30,607 nt of DNA from a virus: IMG/VR virus record IMGVR_UViG_3300042485_000867, positions 1-30,607 of that record. The stretch is one strand, 5' to 3'. A program made the position numbers and the translations under genes. The notes under the pieces are model-generated. The model had not been told where the DNA came from. It did not search any database and worked only from the letters and a program-made list of their open reading frames with translations. Below, piece after piece: positions 6,593-13,277 of the stretch (its first letter is position 1; the number at the start of each line of letters is the position of its first letter).

Positions 6593-7048
6593 ATGAACAC
6601 TCAAAACAAAAAGCGACTCAAAGAACTTGAATTGAATCATTTTAAGGAACGCTCAACGATGCCGATTCACACGATTCCATTGACGGCATTTAGTGATAAG
6701 ACGGCTAATGGATTGACCAAAGCAATTTGTTCGTTCTTAAATTATTCCGGATGTCAAGCCGAACGAATCAATACGATGGGAGTGTATCGAGAGAAACGGA
6801 ATACTATTGGAAAGGTCATCGGAGGACAATGGACGAAAGGAACGGGAACACCTGGCTCGGCTGACATCTCAGCTACTATTCAAGGCCGTTCAGTTAAGAT
6901 TGAAGTTAAGATTGGTAAGGACAGGCAATCCGAGGCACAAAAGAATTATCAATCAATGATTGAGAAATCGGGAGGGACTTATTATATCGCAAAAGATTTT
7001 GATACTTTTTTACAATTTTATGACGATTTTGTTTTACATATAAAATAA
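6593..7048 (+). CDS. VRR-NUC domain nuclease
   Basis: This 151-residue protein has the core of a stand-alone VRR-NUC nuclease, a PD-(D/E)XK family also found in Holliday junction resolvase-like proteins. The visible signature is GTPGSADI (about residues 85-92, Asp91), then KIEVKIGKDRQSEAQKNYQ with the catalytic pair Glu104 and Lys106 and the conserved Gln residues, then GGTYYIAKDFD. Phage members are thought to process branched or structured DNA during replication and packaging. The start at 6593 lies one base after the previous stop; an in-frame ATG at 6548 lies inside that gene and adds residues outside the domain. A promoter follows the gene. Confidence 0.85.
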   Translation: MNTQNKKRLKELELNHFKERSTMPIHTIPLTAFSDKTANGLTKAICSFLNYSGCQAERINTMGVYREKRNTIGKVIGGQWTKGTGTPGSADISATIQGRSVKIEVKIGKDRQSEAQKNYQSMIEKSGGTYYIAKDFDTFLQFYDDFVLHIK

Positions 7049-7061
7049 TTGATTATCTTTG
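7028..7061 (+). promoter_or_regulatory. Promoter of the recombination gene cluster
   Basis: TTTG at 7028-7031 (within TTTTG), then 22 bases, then TATCTTTG at 7054-7061 matches TTTG-N17-23-TAnnTTTG. The predicted start is near 7068, giving a very short leader before the Erf start at 7084. It overlaps the 3' end of the VRR-NUC gene. Confidence 0.6.
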
Positions 7062-7083
7062 ATAAAATTAACTTTTAAAACCT

Positions 7084-7626
7084 ATGGAAATGGATGCAAA
7101 AACAACGACGACGAAAGTCGTTAAGAAACAAGTCGGGATTTACGCAAAATTGCATCTCGCAAAACAATCAATTGGAAAGGTCACAAAGAACGCGACTAAT
7201 CCTCATTTTAAAAAACCTTATGCCGATATCAATGCTCTTCTTGAGGCCGTTGAGCCAATCTTATGGGAGAACGGATTAGTTCTTTTACAGCCGATTAAGG
7301 ATGGAATGGTAATCACTCAAATCATTGACATTGAATCCGGTGATATGGTCGAGTCTTGGTTGCAATTGCCGAACATTATTGACCCTCAAAAAATGCTTTC
7401 TGCCGTCACTTATTATCGAAGAGGAACATTATTATCACTTTGCGCCTTGCAAAGCGTTGACGACGATGGAATCGTTGCCTCGGCATCTCCAAAAGCGAAT
7501 CCAATTTTATCAAATGAACGATTTGAAAAGGCTCTCGAGAAGATAGCAGAGGGAAAATTTAGCGTTGAGCAATTAGTTTCGACTTATGCTTTGAGTGATT
7601 TACAATTAAAAGCCTTGCAGTTATGA
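7084..7626 (+). CDS. erf: ERF-family single-strand annealing protein
   Basis: Members of the ERF superfamily anneal complementary single strands in phage recombination and genome circularisation. The 180-residue product shows the family pattern: NPHFKKPYADINALLEAVEPIL.ENGL (about residues 38-63), then a beta region (DIESGDMVESWLQLP), then PQKMLSAVTYYRRGTLLSLCAL followed by DDDGI. An ATG at 7090 is an alternative start, shorter by two residues. The neighbouring exonuclease and ssDNA-binding genes complete a typical exonuclease-annealase-SSB set. It overlaps the next gene (ATGA). Confidence 0.88.
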   Translation: MEMDAKTTTTKVVKKQVGIYAKLHLAKQSIGKVTKNATNPHFKKPYADINALLEAVEPILWENGLVLLQPIKDGMVITQIIDIESGDMVESWLQLPNIIDPQKMLSAVTYYRRGTLLSLCALQSVDDDGIVASASPKANPILSNERFEKALEKIAEGKFSVEQLVSTYALSDLQLKALQL

Positions 7627-8246
7627 AATTCCATCCATCGTCAATCGGAAAAATAATGACAACTCCAAAATTAAAGGGAGAGACATTATCTCAAGGAGCA
7701 AAAACTTACATTCGTAAAATTGCAAAGGAGGATTTCTTTGGTTATAATACCGAGCTCGATAATAAGTTTATCAATAAAGGCAAGGAGCAAGAACAAGACT
7801 CAATCGACTTGATTAATCTTGTTCGATTTACTAACTATCAAAAGAATACTATTCGAATGGATAATGAATGGTTAACGGGTGAATGCGACATCCTTATCGA
7901 GGATAAGATTATCGATGTCAAAACATCTTGGTCTCTCGAAACTTGGCCGGCTACATCCAGCGAGGCGCACGATTCCGAATATGAATGGCAAGGACGCTGT
8001 TATATGATGTTATATGATAGGCCTTTATTTGAACTATCTTTTTGTATGGTAACAACAAAGGACGAGTTATTGAATCAATGGGAAAACTTATCAATTCATC
8101 GAGTTGACCATATCGATCCAGTTAAGAGAATTACCTCGGTAATTTACGAGAGAGACTTAGAAAAGGAGGAAATGATTCGAGATAAATGTATCTTTGCATC
8201 GGAATATTATTCTCAATATATTAATGAATTAAACGAAAAACAATGA
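7623..8246 (+). CDS. PD-(D/E)XK recombination exonuclease (YqaJ/lambda-exonuclease-like)
   Basis: A 207-residue nuclease expected to resect double-stranded DNA so that the Erf-like annealase can load. The motifs are an N-terminal SSIGKIMT region, the acidic helix NKGKEQEQDSIDL (residues 51-63), then GECDILIEDKIIDVKTSW (86-103), where Asp89, Asp98 and Lys100 form the metal-binding core. A Trp-rich, helical part follows (EYEWQGRCYMML), as in YqaJ-like viral recombinases. It is shorter at the C-terminus than many YqaJ proteins. It is coupled by overlap to the annealase upstream and to a tiny membrane ORF downstream. Confidence 0.85.
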   Translation: MKFHPSSIGKIMTTPKLKGETLSQGAKTYIRKIAKEDFFGYNTELDNKFINKGKEQEQDSIDLINLVRFTNYQKNTIRMDNEWLTGECDILIEDKIIDVKTSWSLETWPATSSEAHDSEYEWQGRCYMMLYDRPLFELSFCMVTTKDELLNQWENLSIHRVDHIDPVKRITSVIYERDLEKEEMIRDKCIFASEYYSQYINELNEKQ

Positions 8247-8344
8247 TTATAATCCTTTCAATAATATTCGCACCGTCCCTTTTGTGGGGATGGGTGTGGA
8301 CAATCGCTTACTTTTATGAAATCTATAAATCCAAACAAATATGA
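8243..8344 (+). CDS. Tiny single-pass membrane protein
   Basis: A 33-residue ORF bridging the gap between the exonuclease and the DUF3127 gene, with ATGA overlaps at both ends. Residues 2-25 form one long hydrophobic, Trp-rich segment (IIILSIIFAPSLLWGWVWTI), followed by a basic end (YKSKQI). The perfect ATGA fit on both sides supports translation. The function is unknown. Confidence 0.5.
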   Translation: MIIILSIIFAPSLLWGWVWTIAYFYEIYKSKQI

Positions 8345-8667
8345 ATGACAAGTTCGAAGGCACAATCAAAATGATTGGCGACAAACAAACAATTAGCGAG
8401 AAATTCTCAAAGAGAGAGTTCGTAGTGTCATCACTTGACGACAAATATCCTCAATTGATTTCTTTTCAGTTGGTCAATGATAAGTGTGACTTAGTAAACA
8501 ATTTAAAGATTGGCGATGGAGTTGCAGTATCTTATAATTTGAGAGGCCGTGAATGGACATCGCCATCCGGAGAGTTGAAATATTTTAATACTCTGGAGGC
8601 TTGGTCAATTTCATTAACTAATTTAAAACCGATATCCGATGAAGTCAATGACGATTTACCTTTCTGA
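8341..8667 (+). CDS. DUF3127 ssDNA-binding protein (SSB-like)
   Basis: A 108-residue OB-fold-type protein of the DUF3127 group, which is characteristic of Bacteroidota and their phages. Family features are FEGTIKMIGDKQTISEKFSKREFVV near the N-terminus, then YPQLISFQLVNDKCDLV, then the hallmark NLRGREWTSPSGELKYFNTLEAW. The C-terminus ends in NDDLPF, closely matching the acidic tip by which bacterial SSB (DDDIPF) recruits partners. That supports a single-strand binding role with protein recruitment. It follows the annealase and exonuclease. Its last 29 bases overlap the next ORF if that gene starts at 8639. Confidence 0.85.
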   Translation: MNDKFEGTIKMIGDKQTISEKFSKREFVVSSLDDKYPQLISFQLVNDKCDLVNNLKIGDGVAVSYNLRGREWTSPSGELKYFNTLEAWSISLTNLKPISDEVNDDLPF

Positions 8668-8848
8668 TGGCGAAAATTTAACCGATTTTATGCTCAAGAT
8701 GACAACGGATAAATTAAACAAGCGTTATAAGATGAAACACTTGGCCGAGGATATTGGCGTATCATATGCAATGATGCATCGATTTGTTAATAAAAAAAAT
8801 GTCGGTCAAGAATTTTTTGTCAAATGGTTTAATTTTTTCTTAACTTAG
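8639..8848 (+). CDS. Small helix-turn-helix protein
   Basis: A 69-residue protein with a Cro/repressor-like helix-turn-helix, RYKMKHLAEDIGVSYAMMHRFVN, about residues 29-51. It may bind DNA to regulate local promoters. The start is uncertain. ATG 8639 puts the first residues inside the SSB-like gene, where the other frame encodes the functional NDDLPF tail. ATG 8690 would give 52 residues starting just before the domain and leave a 22-base gap. It is too small to be a complete CI-type repressor with an oligomerisation domain. Confidence 0.65.
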   Translation: MKSMTIYLSDGENLTDFMLKMTTDKLNKRYKMKHLAEDIGVSYAMMHRFVNKKNVGQEFFVKWFNFFLT

Positions 8849-8852
8849 GCGA

Positions 8853-9356
8853 ATGAAATTTTGGGAACGAGAGGCTTACGATATTGCGAAGAGGGTCACC
8901 GGTGGTAATCCTCTTTATCGTGACCTCGTCTCTCATATTTATTTGTTACTATACAAGTACGAGCTCGATGACGAATCTCTCCCGAGAATGTTCGCGAGAT
9001 TTTGTTGGAATCAATACAATTGGAGAGACTCCGAATTCAATAAACAATTTCGCTTTCCTGGTGTGGAACTATTCGACCAAGCGAAACCAAACGACGATGA
9101 CTTACCGGAATCCGAATTCAAGATTTTACTTGAGAACTATCTTGAGAAGTTGCCGTCAAATGACCAAGAATTATTTATCAAAGAAGTTACAAAGATGCAT
9201 TTATACGGGATGACTTATCGAGAGATAAAGGACAATACCGGTTTATCATTGGACACTATTCACAAAACAATTAAACAATTCAAATATGATTTATTCATTT
9301 ATAGCGATAGGCCTTGCGAGAGCGAGTCAATCACTCGGGATATTCCCGAACATTAA
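8853..9356 (+). CDS. Sigma-70-like transcription factor
   Basis: A 167-residue protein with the layout of a small alternative sigma factor. The N-terminal part has a region 2-like helix (LYRDLVSHIYLLLYKYELDD, residues 21-40) followed by an aromatic segment (ARFCWNQYNWRD). Region 4-like HTH residues 117-147 read LYGMTYREIKDNTGLSLDTIHKTIKQFK. It lies between the replication genes and the terminase, where a middle or late gene activator would be expected. Sequence conservation is weak, so an HTH protein of another kind is possible. The last 71 bases overlap the next gene. Confidence 0.65.
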   Translation: MKFWEREAYDIAKRVTGGNPLYRDLVSHIYLLLYKYELDDESLPRMFARFCWNQYNWRDSEFNKQFRFPGVELFDQAKPNDDDLPESEFKILLENYLEKLPSNDQELFIKEVTKMHLYGMTYREIKDNTGLSLDTIHKTIKQFKYDLFIYSDRPCESESITRDIPEH

Positions 9357-9492
9357 GCCATTCAATTGTCAATCTTGCCTTTCATTTTGGACGGCTGTTT
9401 TGATTTATTCATTCGTTGACTTTCGAATGATTCCGATGGCTTTCATTTCTTATTTATTATCCGACTTAGTTTTGATGTATGAATTTAAGTAA
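9286..9492 (+). CDS. Small membrane protein with CxxC motif
   Basis: A 68-residue protein with hydrophobic segments at about residues 2-20 and 33-65, separated by a short loop containing CQSCLSFW (about residues 28-35). The CxxC and nearby Trp resemble small DUF1360-type phage membrane proteins, though the match is only by motif. It overlaps the sigma-like gene by 71 bases and the next gene by 14 bases. Its function is unknown; it might alter the host envelope. Confidence 0.6.
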   Translation: MIYSFIAIGLARASQSLGIFPNIKPFNCQSCLSFWTAVLIYSFVDFRMIPMAFISYLLSDLVLMYEFK

Positions 9493-9808
9493 AATCCTCG
9501 AGATTCAATTAGACCAATTTTCACGGATGAGGTCAATGCATCTCAATAAAGAACTAAAGGAGGAAATGGCTCGTTTGCACGAATCGTTCGGATGGGGAAA
9601 ACTCAATCAAGATTGTTCGACTTGCGTTCGTATATGCGCTGATAAATTAAATGTGAAACGAATGGAGCAAAAAGATAAATTTCACTTTGTCGGAATCAAG
9701 CAATCTCCGGAGATGACATTCAACGAGATGAAAGCCGAGGCAAAACAAAGAGGGATTGCAGTAACTCGGAATACAACTAAAAACGATTTAATAAATTTAC
9801 TCAAATGA
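9479..9808 (+). CDS. Protein with C-terminal HeH/SAP-like motif
   Basis: A 109-residue protein. The N-terminal part is helical and charged. The middle has QDCSTCVRICADKLN with three cysteines (46, 49 and 53) that might bind metal. The C-terminal 32 residues, MTFNEMKAEAKQRGI..TRNTTKNDLINLLK, match the helix-extended-helix pattern of SAP, HeH or Rho-N domains, which bind nucleic acid. It sits just upstream of the HAD phosphatase and terminase genes, so a packaging-related DNA-binding role is possible. The call rests on motif recognition only. Confidence 0.65.
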   Translation: MNLSKILEIQLDQFSRMRSMHLNKELKEEMARLHESFGWGKLNQDCSTCVRICADKLNVKRMEQKDKFHFVGIKQSPEMTFNEMKAEAKQRGIAVTRNTTKNDLINLLK

Positions 9809-10221
9809 TACCAACTCCAAACGAAAACGAATCCGAGAATGATTTCATCTCTCGATGTATGGATAGCGAAATAATGAAAGCCGAGTATTCCGACGAAGTT
9901 CAAAGGTATGCCGTTTGCATTACTCAATTTGCGCCTCAAAAAGTTTCGTTCGATTGGGATGGAACGGCAAGCACAAAGAAAGGAAAGGAACTTGTTCAAT
10001 CTTATATTGATAAGGGAGCAGATGTTTATATTATTACTGCGAGATCCAGAAAGGCTGGAATCTCAATCGATGGAATTGATGCAAGTCATATCATTGCAAC
10101 GGGGAGCAATAAGGCAAAAATTGAAAAGATTAAAGAACTTGGAATTACTTTGCATTATGATAATAATAAGGATGTCATTAATGAACTTGGTAATATAGGG
10201 AAACTATTTTCGAACAAATAA
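9805..10221 (+). CDS. HAD-superfamily phosphatase with an N-terminal phage motif
   Basis: A 138-residue protein with two parts. Residues 1-45 (PTPNENESENDFISRCMDSEIMKAEY..EVQRYAVCITQF) match a short motif often seen at the N-terminus of phage head proteins. Residues 47-138 are a compact HAD fold: motif I DWDGT (Asp50, Asp52), motif II Thr78 in IITAR, motif III a Lys in GSNKAK (about 103-105), and the acidic DNNKD at 119-123. HAD enzymes hydrolyse phosphomonoesters; the substrate here may be a nucleotide, a sugar phosphate or a DNA end. All catalytic positions look intact. It overlaps the previous gene (ATGA). Confidence 0.75.
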   Translation: MIPTPNENESENDFISRCMDSEIMKAEYSDEVQRYAVCITQFAPQKVSFDWDGTASTKKGKELVQSYIDKGADVYIITARSRKAGISIDGIDASHIIATGSNKAKIEKIKELGITLHYDNNKDVINELGNIGKLFSNK

Positions 10222-10239
10222 ATATAATAAAAGAAAACT

Positions 10240-10638
10240 ATGGCCTATTCCGACGAGTTCGTTCTTAACCTTGAGCGATTAGCATTAATTTATATAAAAG
10301 AATGTTGTTCCCATCAAAAGGAGCAAGTAACTAATAAAGGAGAGATTGTTCTTGTCCAAGATAGGCACATCCCTACTATTGACTATTTTTTAAGGATATG
10401 GATTCCAATCATTAGAGAGGAGAAAGGATTCGTTCCATCAACTTGGTATGCTTGGCTGAATGGAGAAGACAAACTCAAATCGGAGACTATAAAAAAGATA
10501 GACGAACTTTTCAAAGGACTCGCATCCGATATAGTAGCCAATGAAGGTAAGGGAATATTCTACGCCAAGAATAGATTAGGGATGCACGATAGACAACAAG
10601 TCGAGACTCGCTCGGTTGATAAGTTTGATTTTGAATGA
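10240..10638 (+). CDS. terS: Terminase small subunit
   Basis: A 132-residue protein directly upstream of the large terminase, overlapping it by ATGA. The fold is helical, with an HTH-like centre (IPTIDYFLRIWIPIIREEKGFVPSTWYAWLNG, about residues 44-75) for recognising the packaging site, and the C-terminal pattern GIFYAKNRLGMHDRQQVE that is typical of small terminases in this kind of phage. It is expected to assemble as a ring, bind concatemeric DNA and load the large subunit. The 18-base gap upstream contains the A-rich leader CGAACAAATAAATATAATAA, related to leaders before other late genes. Confidence 0.8.
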   Translation: MAYSDEFVLNLERLALIYIKECCSHQKEQVTNKGEIVLVQDRHIPTIDYFLRIWIPIIREEKGFVPSTWYAWLNGEDKLKSETIKKIDELFKGLASDIVANEGKGIFYAKNRLGMHDRQQVETRSVDKFDFE

Positions 10639-11837
10639 GTATCGTCAAAGGATACAAGCCACACGATAATCAACGGCTCATTCACGATGCAATCAATTTT
10701 GGAAGTGAGAAGTATTTTGTTTTAAACATTGGTCGCCAATTTGGGAAAACGATGCTCGGCATCAATCAACTATTATGGTGGGCAATCAACTCTCCCAATT
10801 GTAAAATCGCCTGGATCACTCCCGTTTATAAACAAGGAAAGAAAGTTTTTGCCGAGCTCGAGAAAGCCGTGGCGAAATCGGGACTCTTTGAATTCAACAA
10901 ATCGGATTTGATTATCTCGGGATTTGGCTCAACGATTGAATTCTTTTCGGGAGAGCGTCCGGATAATATCCGAGGGAATACATTTGACTATATGGTCATC
11001 GATGAGATGGCCTTTACTCGTCCCGAGTTATGGGATGAAGTTCTTTCGGCTACGACAATGGTCAAAGGAAAGAAGGTTATATTCATCTCAACTCCCAAAG
11101 GAAAGAATCACTTTCATCGGCTTTGTATGATGCCGAACTATGACGAGCGATATTGTTACTTTCATTTCACATCATACGACAATCCAATGATTGACTCAAG
11201 GGAATTGGACGAACGAAAGCGTTCACTCCCGGAGCATATCTTTAGACAAGAATATCTTGCCGAGTTTGTGGACAATGCGTCCGGATTATTCAAGGCCGTT
11301 CGTGAATGTATTGGTCAAGGCGAGAGAACATCCAAAGCATATGCCGGCCTCGATATCGGTCGCGCTGATGACTATTCAGTTTTGACTATCCTCAACGATA
11401 AGGGTCAAATGATTCATATCGAGAGATGGAGGCACGATGAATGGAGTCGCATCATTGATAAGGTTGCCGAGCAAATAAAGAAGTTCAATGCAGTTACTTT
11501 GGTCGAGGTGAACAATCAAGGGGATGTCTTCTTTGAGATGTTGAGAGAACGATGCCGTTCGTTGATTCATCCATTCACTACGACAAGCAAGTCGAAGCCG
11601 GTAATCATTGAAGACTTGGCCATTGCATTTGAACAAAAAGCAATCAAGATAATAAATGAAACCTGGCTCGTTGACGAACTCGAATCTTTTACTTATATTT
11701 ACAATCCGAATACGAGGAGCGTTCAATACAGCGCACCAAGTGGATTGCACGATGACGGAGTGATATCTTTGGCCTTGGCTTATCATAGCCTAAAGAATTA
11801 CAAGAAGAGAGGAGTTTATAATGTGATACGATTATGA
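10635..11837 (+). CDS. terL: Terminase large subunit (packaging ATPase-nuclease)
   Basis: The DNA-packaging motor: an ATPase drives DNA into the prohead and an RNase H-like nuclease cuts the concatemer. The 400-residue sequence has Walker A GRQFGKT (33-39), Walker B YMVIDE with Glu124, and coupling motif FISTPKG (150-156). The nuclease domain shows AGLDIGRADD (Asp240, Asp245/246), a second acidic site EVNNQGD (Glu291) and HDDG (Asp373, Asp374). All catalytic residues are present and the length is normal. It overlaps terS (ATGA) and the next small gene. Confidence 0.95.
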   Translation: MSIVKGYKPHDNQRLIHDAINFGSEKYFVLNIGRQFGKTMLGINQLLWWAINSPNCKIAWITPVYKQGKKVFAELEKAVAKSGLFEFNKSDLIISGFGSTIEFFSGERPDNIRGNTFDYMVIDEMAFTRPELWDEVLSATTMVKGKKVIFISTPKGKNHFHRLCMMPNYDERYCYFHFTSYDNPMIDSRELDERKRSLPEHIFRQEYLAEFVDNASGLFKAVRECIGQGERTSKAYAGLDIGRADDYSVLTILNDKGQMIHIERWRHDEWSRIIDKVAEQIKKFNAVTLVEVNNQGDVFFEMLRERCRSLIHPFTTTSKSKPVIIEDLAIAFEQKAIKIINETWLVDELESFTYIYNPNTRSVQYSAPSGLHDDGVISLALAYHSLKNYKKRGVYNVIRL

Positions 11838-12013
11838 TGGATTTAAAGATGAGAATCGTCGAGGCATATATTAAAGAAAAGACGGGGACGGTTGTCCGAA
11901 TTGTTTTCAATGATAGGATGAATTTCCATCGTCATCTCGCAATGCTGGAACACGCTTATTCAATAGCAAATAAATATAACAATGATAAACATAACACTAC
12001 CGACAAGGCTTGA
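11834..12013 (+). CDS. Small protein after terminase, unknown function
   Basis: A 59-residue ORF that begins in the terL stop (ATGATGG; ATG 11834 or 11837) and overlaps the tail chaperone gene by 32 bases. The product has a predicted amphipathic N-terminal helix (MDLKMRIVEAYIKEKTG), a short strand (TVVRIVFNDR) and a helical, His-rich middle (NFHRHLAMLEHAYSIAN). No family is recognised. It could be a connector accessory or assembly factor, but only from position. Confidence 0.6.
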   Translation: MMDLKMRIVEAYIKEKTGTVVRIVFNDRMNFHRHLAMLEHAYSIANKYNNDKHNTTDKA

Positions 12014-12689
12014 CGATTGTAAGCCGGAACAATTGGCGAAATGGTTACTCATCTCCGAGGCGATTAAGAATCGCAAGGATGACGGCATCGTTCGATTGCT
12101 TGAATTCCAATGTCAATTGCTTTCCATCTTTTCGGGCGTTCCGATTAGCAAGATTAAGAAGGGGAATGTTGATGACATCCAAGATGCCTCTCGTTCATTG
12201 ATTGAGATGTTCTCAAGTTACGAATATAAAGAGCCATCCGGAAAGGTTAAGATTGACGGAGTGACTTATGTATTCGAGAAGGATTTCCGATTTATCTCAA
12301 CGGGTCAAATTATTGACTTGAAACTTATCGAGGACATATCGGAGAATCCATCGCAAGCCGTAGCAATTTGCTACATTGAGGAGGGGAAAGATTATTGTCA
12401 CGAAGACGAGAGAGGTCGCATTGTAAATCCAACGAGTGACCGAATGAAAATATTTAAAGAGAGTTTTCCGGGAGAGGAGTTCTTGAATTTCTTTGGTTTT
12501 TTTTTGCGCGATTACGAGACGCGGAGTCTCGCTATATTGGGGATTCAAACAGCGAGGTTGACGATGAAGAGGATGGAGCTCGAGGAATTGTCAAAGACTC
12601 CGAGTGGTTTATTTGGACGACTATTATCCATCAACTATCCAAAGAGATGGGAAAGAGTTTGGAAGAGATTACAAGACAACCATATGTAA
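11982..12689 (+). CDS. Probable tail assembly chaperone, zero-frame product
   Basis: A 235-residue zero-frame protein with no enzymatic motif. The N-terminal two-thirds look like a soluble helical protein with a beta domain (GKVKIDGVTYVFEKDFRFISTGQIIDLK) and ends in FLNFFGFF at a run of nine T. From there the -1 frame is open to 12757 and looks more protein-like than the zero-frame end. Lambda-like tail assembly chaperones are made in two forms by a -1 frameshift (G and GT), and the position, two genes after terL and before other tail genes, fits. The zero-frame tail of about 60 residues may be a true minor product. The chaperone role is inferred from architecture, not from clear homology. 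Confidence 0.7.
   Translation: MINITLPTRLDDCKPEQLAKWLLISEAIKNRKDDGIVRLLEFQCQLLSIFSGVPISKIKKGNVDDIQDASRSLIEMFSSYEYKEPSGKVKIDGVTYVFEKDFRFISTGQIIDLKLIEDISENPSQAVAICYIEEGKDYCHEDERGRIVNPTSDRMKIFKESFPGEEFLNFFGFFLRDYETRSLAILGIQTARLTMKRMELEELSKTPSGLFGRLLSINYPKRWERVWKRLQDNHM
12497..12531 (+). promoter_or_regulatory. Predicted -1 programmed frameshift site
   Basis: Nine T (12497-12505) give the slippery heptamers T TTT TTT and T TTT TTG in the correct phase. After a 9-base spacer a hairpin follows: CGAGAC (12515-12520), loop GCGGA, GTCTCG (12526-12531). Slippery run, spacer and stem-loop are the classical parts of a -1 frameshift signal. Confidence 0.75.
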
Positions 12690-12757
12690 AGAGTCTTTTT
12701 TGGATGAACTATCTTAAACTAATGAACGAACAAAAACGCATCTTATTAAATGGCTAA
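12503..12757 (+). CDS. -1 frame extension of the tail chaperone (frameshift product)
   Basis: After the slip the -1 frame is open for 84 codons, making a fusion of about 258 residues. The extension first has an acidic linker (SNSEVDDEEDGARG), then a clear folded-looking helical end: EWFIWTTIIHQLSKEMG, KSLEEITRQPYVKSLFW, MNYLKLMNEQKRI. It ends in TAA at 12755-12757, overlapping the next gene's start (ATGGCTAA). It also explains the otherwise empty bases 12690-12749. A one-base assembly error in the T run could mimic this, but would then make this frame the only true C-terminus. Confidence 0.7.
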   Translation, partial: FARLRDAESRYIGDSNSEVDDEEDGARGIVKDSEWFIWTTIIHQLSKEMGKSLEEITRQPYVKSLFWMNYLKLMNEQKRILLNG

Positions 12758-13277
12758 TGACTTTGATTTTCTTGACACTTTTGGAATCTCAACAAGCGAG
12801 GCTCAACAGCCTCAAAATGTTTATGAGAAGTTTCTCCTTGATGTTGGAAATAAAGTCACTACCGATTTAAGAGAGTACATTAAAGCGAATGCAAACAATA
12901 CCGGAGGACTTGCATCAAGCGTGGTATATGTTCCTAATGGAGCATTGACATTTGAGATCCAGGCGGATGACTATTTTAAGTTTCAAGATGAGGGAGTCAA
13001 TGCCGTTGGAACGAATAACAAAGGGAGCGCATATAGTTTTAAATATCCGGGCGTCTCTCCAAGAATGGCGAAGGCGATTCAGCAATGGAAAGGATTTGAT
13101 ATGTCGCACGCTTACGCTGTTGCCTCATCGATTAAGCAACACGGAATTGCTCCAAAGAATATAATTGAGAATGTTCTTTCCGAAAAGACCCTCGACGCAA
13201 TTGCTCGAGATTTAGCCGAAGTGACCGGTTTAATGTTCACGATTAATTTTGAAAAAGAAACAAAGCAATGGCAATAA
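12750..13277 (+). CDS. HK97 gp10-like tail completion/neck protein
   Basis: A 175-residue protein resembling the gp10/neck type that joins the tail to the head. Visible features are an N-terminal helix, an antiparallel beta region (SSVVYVPNGALTFEIQADD), the segment DYFKFQDEGV that recalls the YAxxxExG part of gp10-like proteins, and a mobile Gly/Asn loop followed by YPGVSPRMAKAIQQWKG. A DNA-binding or catalytic motif is absent. It lies just after the tail chaperone and before tail-tip genes. It overlaps the next gene by 10 bases. The family call is moderately supported by pattern only. Confidence 0.6.
   Translation: MANDFDFLDTFGISTSEAQQPQNVYEKFLLDVGNKVTTDLREYIKANANNTGGLASSVVYVPNGALTFEIQADDYFKFQDEGVNAVGTNNKGSAYSFKYPGVSPRMAKAIQQWKGFDMSHAYAVASSIKQHGIAPKNIIENVLSEKTLDAIARDLAEVTGLMFTINFEKETKQWQ

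Noticed and set aside
9682-9999. 105-codon open frame on the - strand
   Set aside because: It is a mirror of the two + strand genes at 9479 and 9805, which have clear motifs and overlaps.
11376-11786. 136-codon open frame on the - strand
   Set aside because: It lies entirely inside the terL gene opposite its nuclease domain, has no plausible context and gives a low-quality protein.
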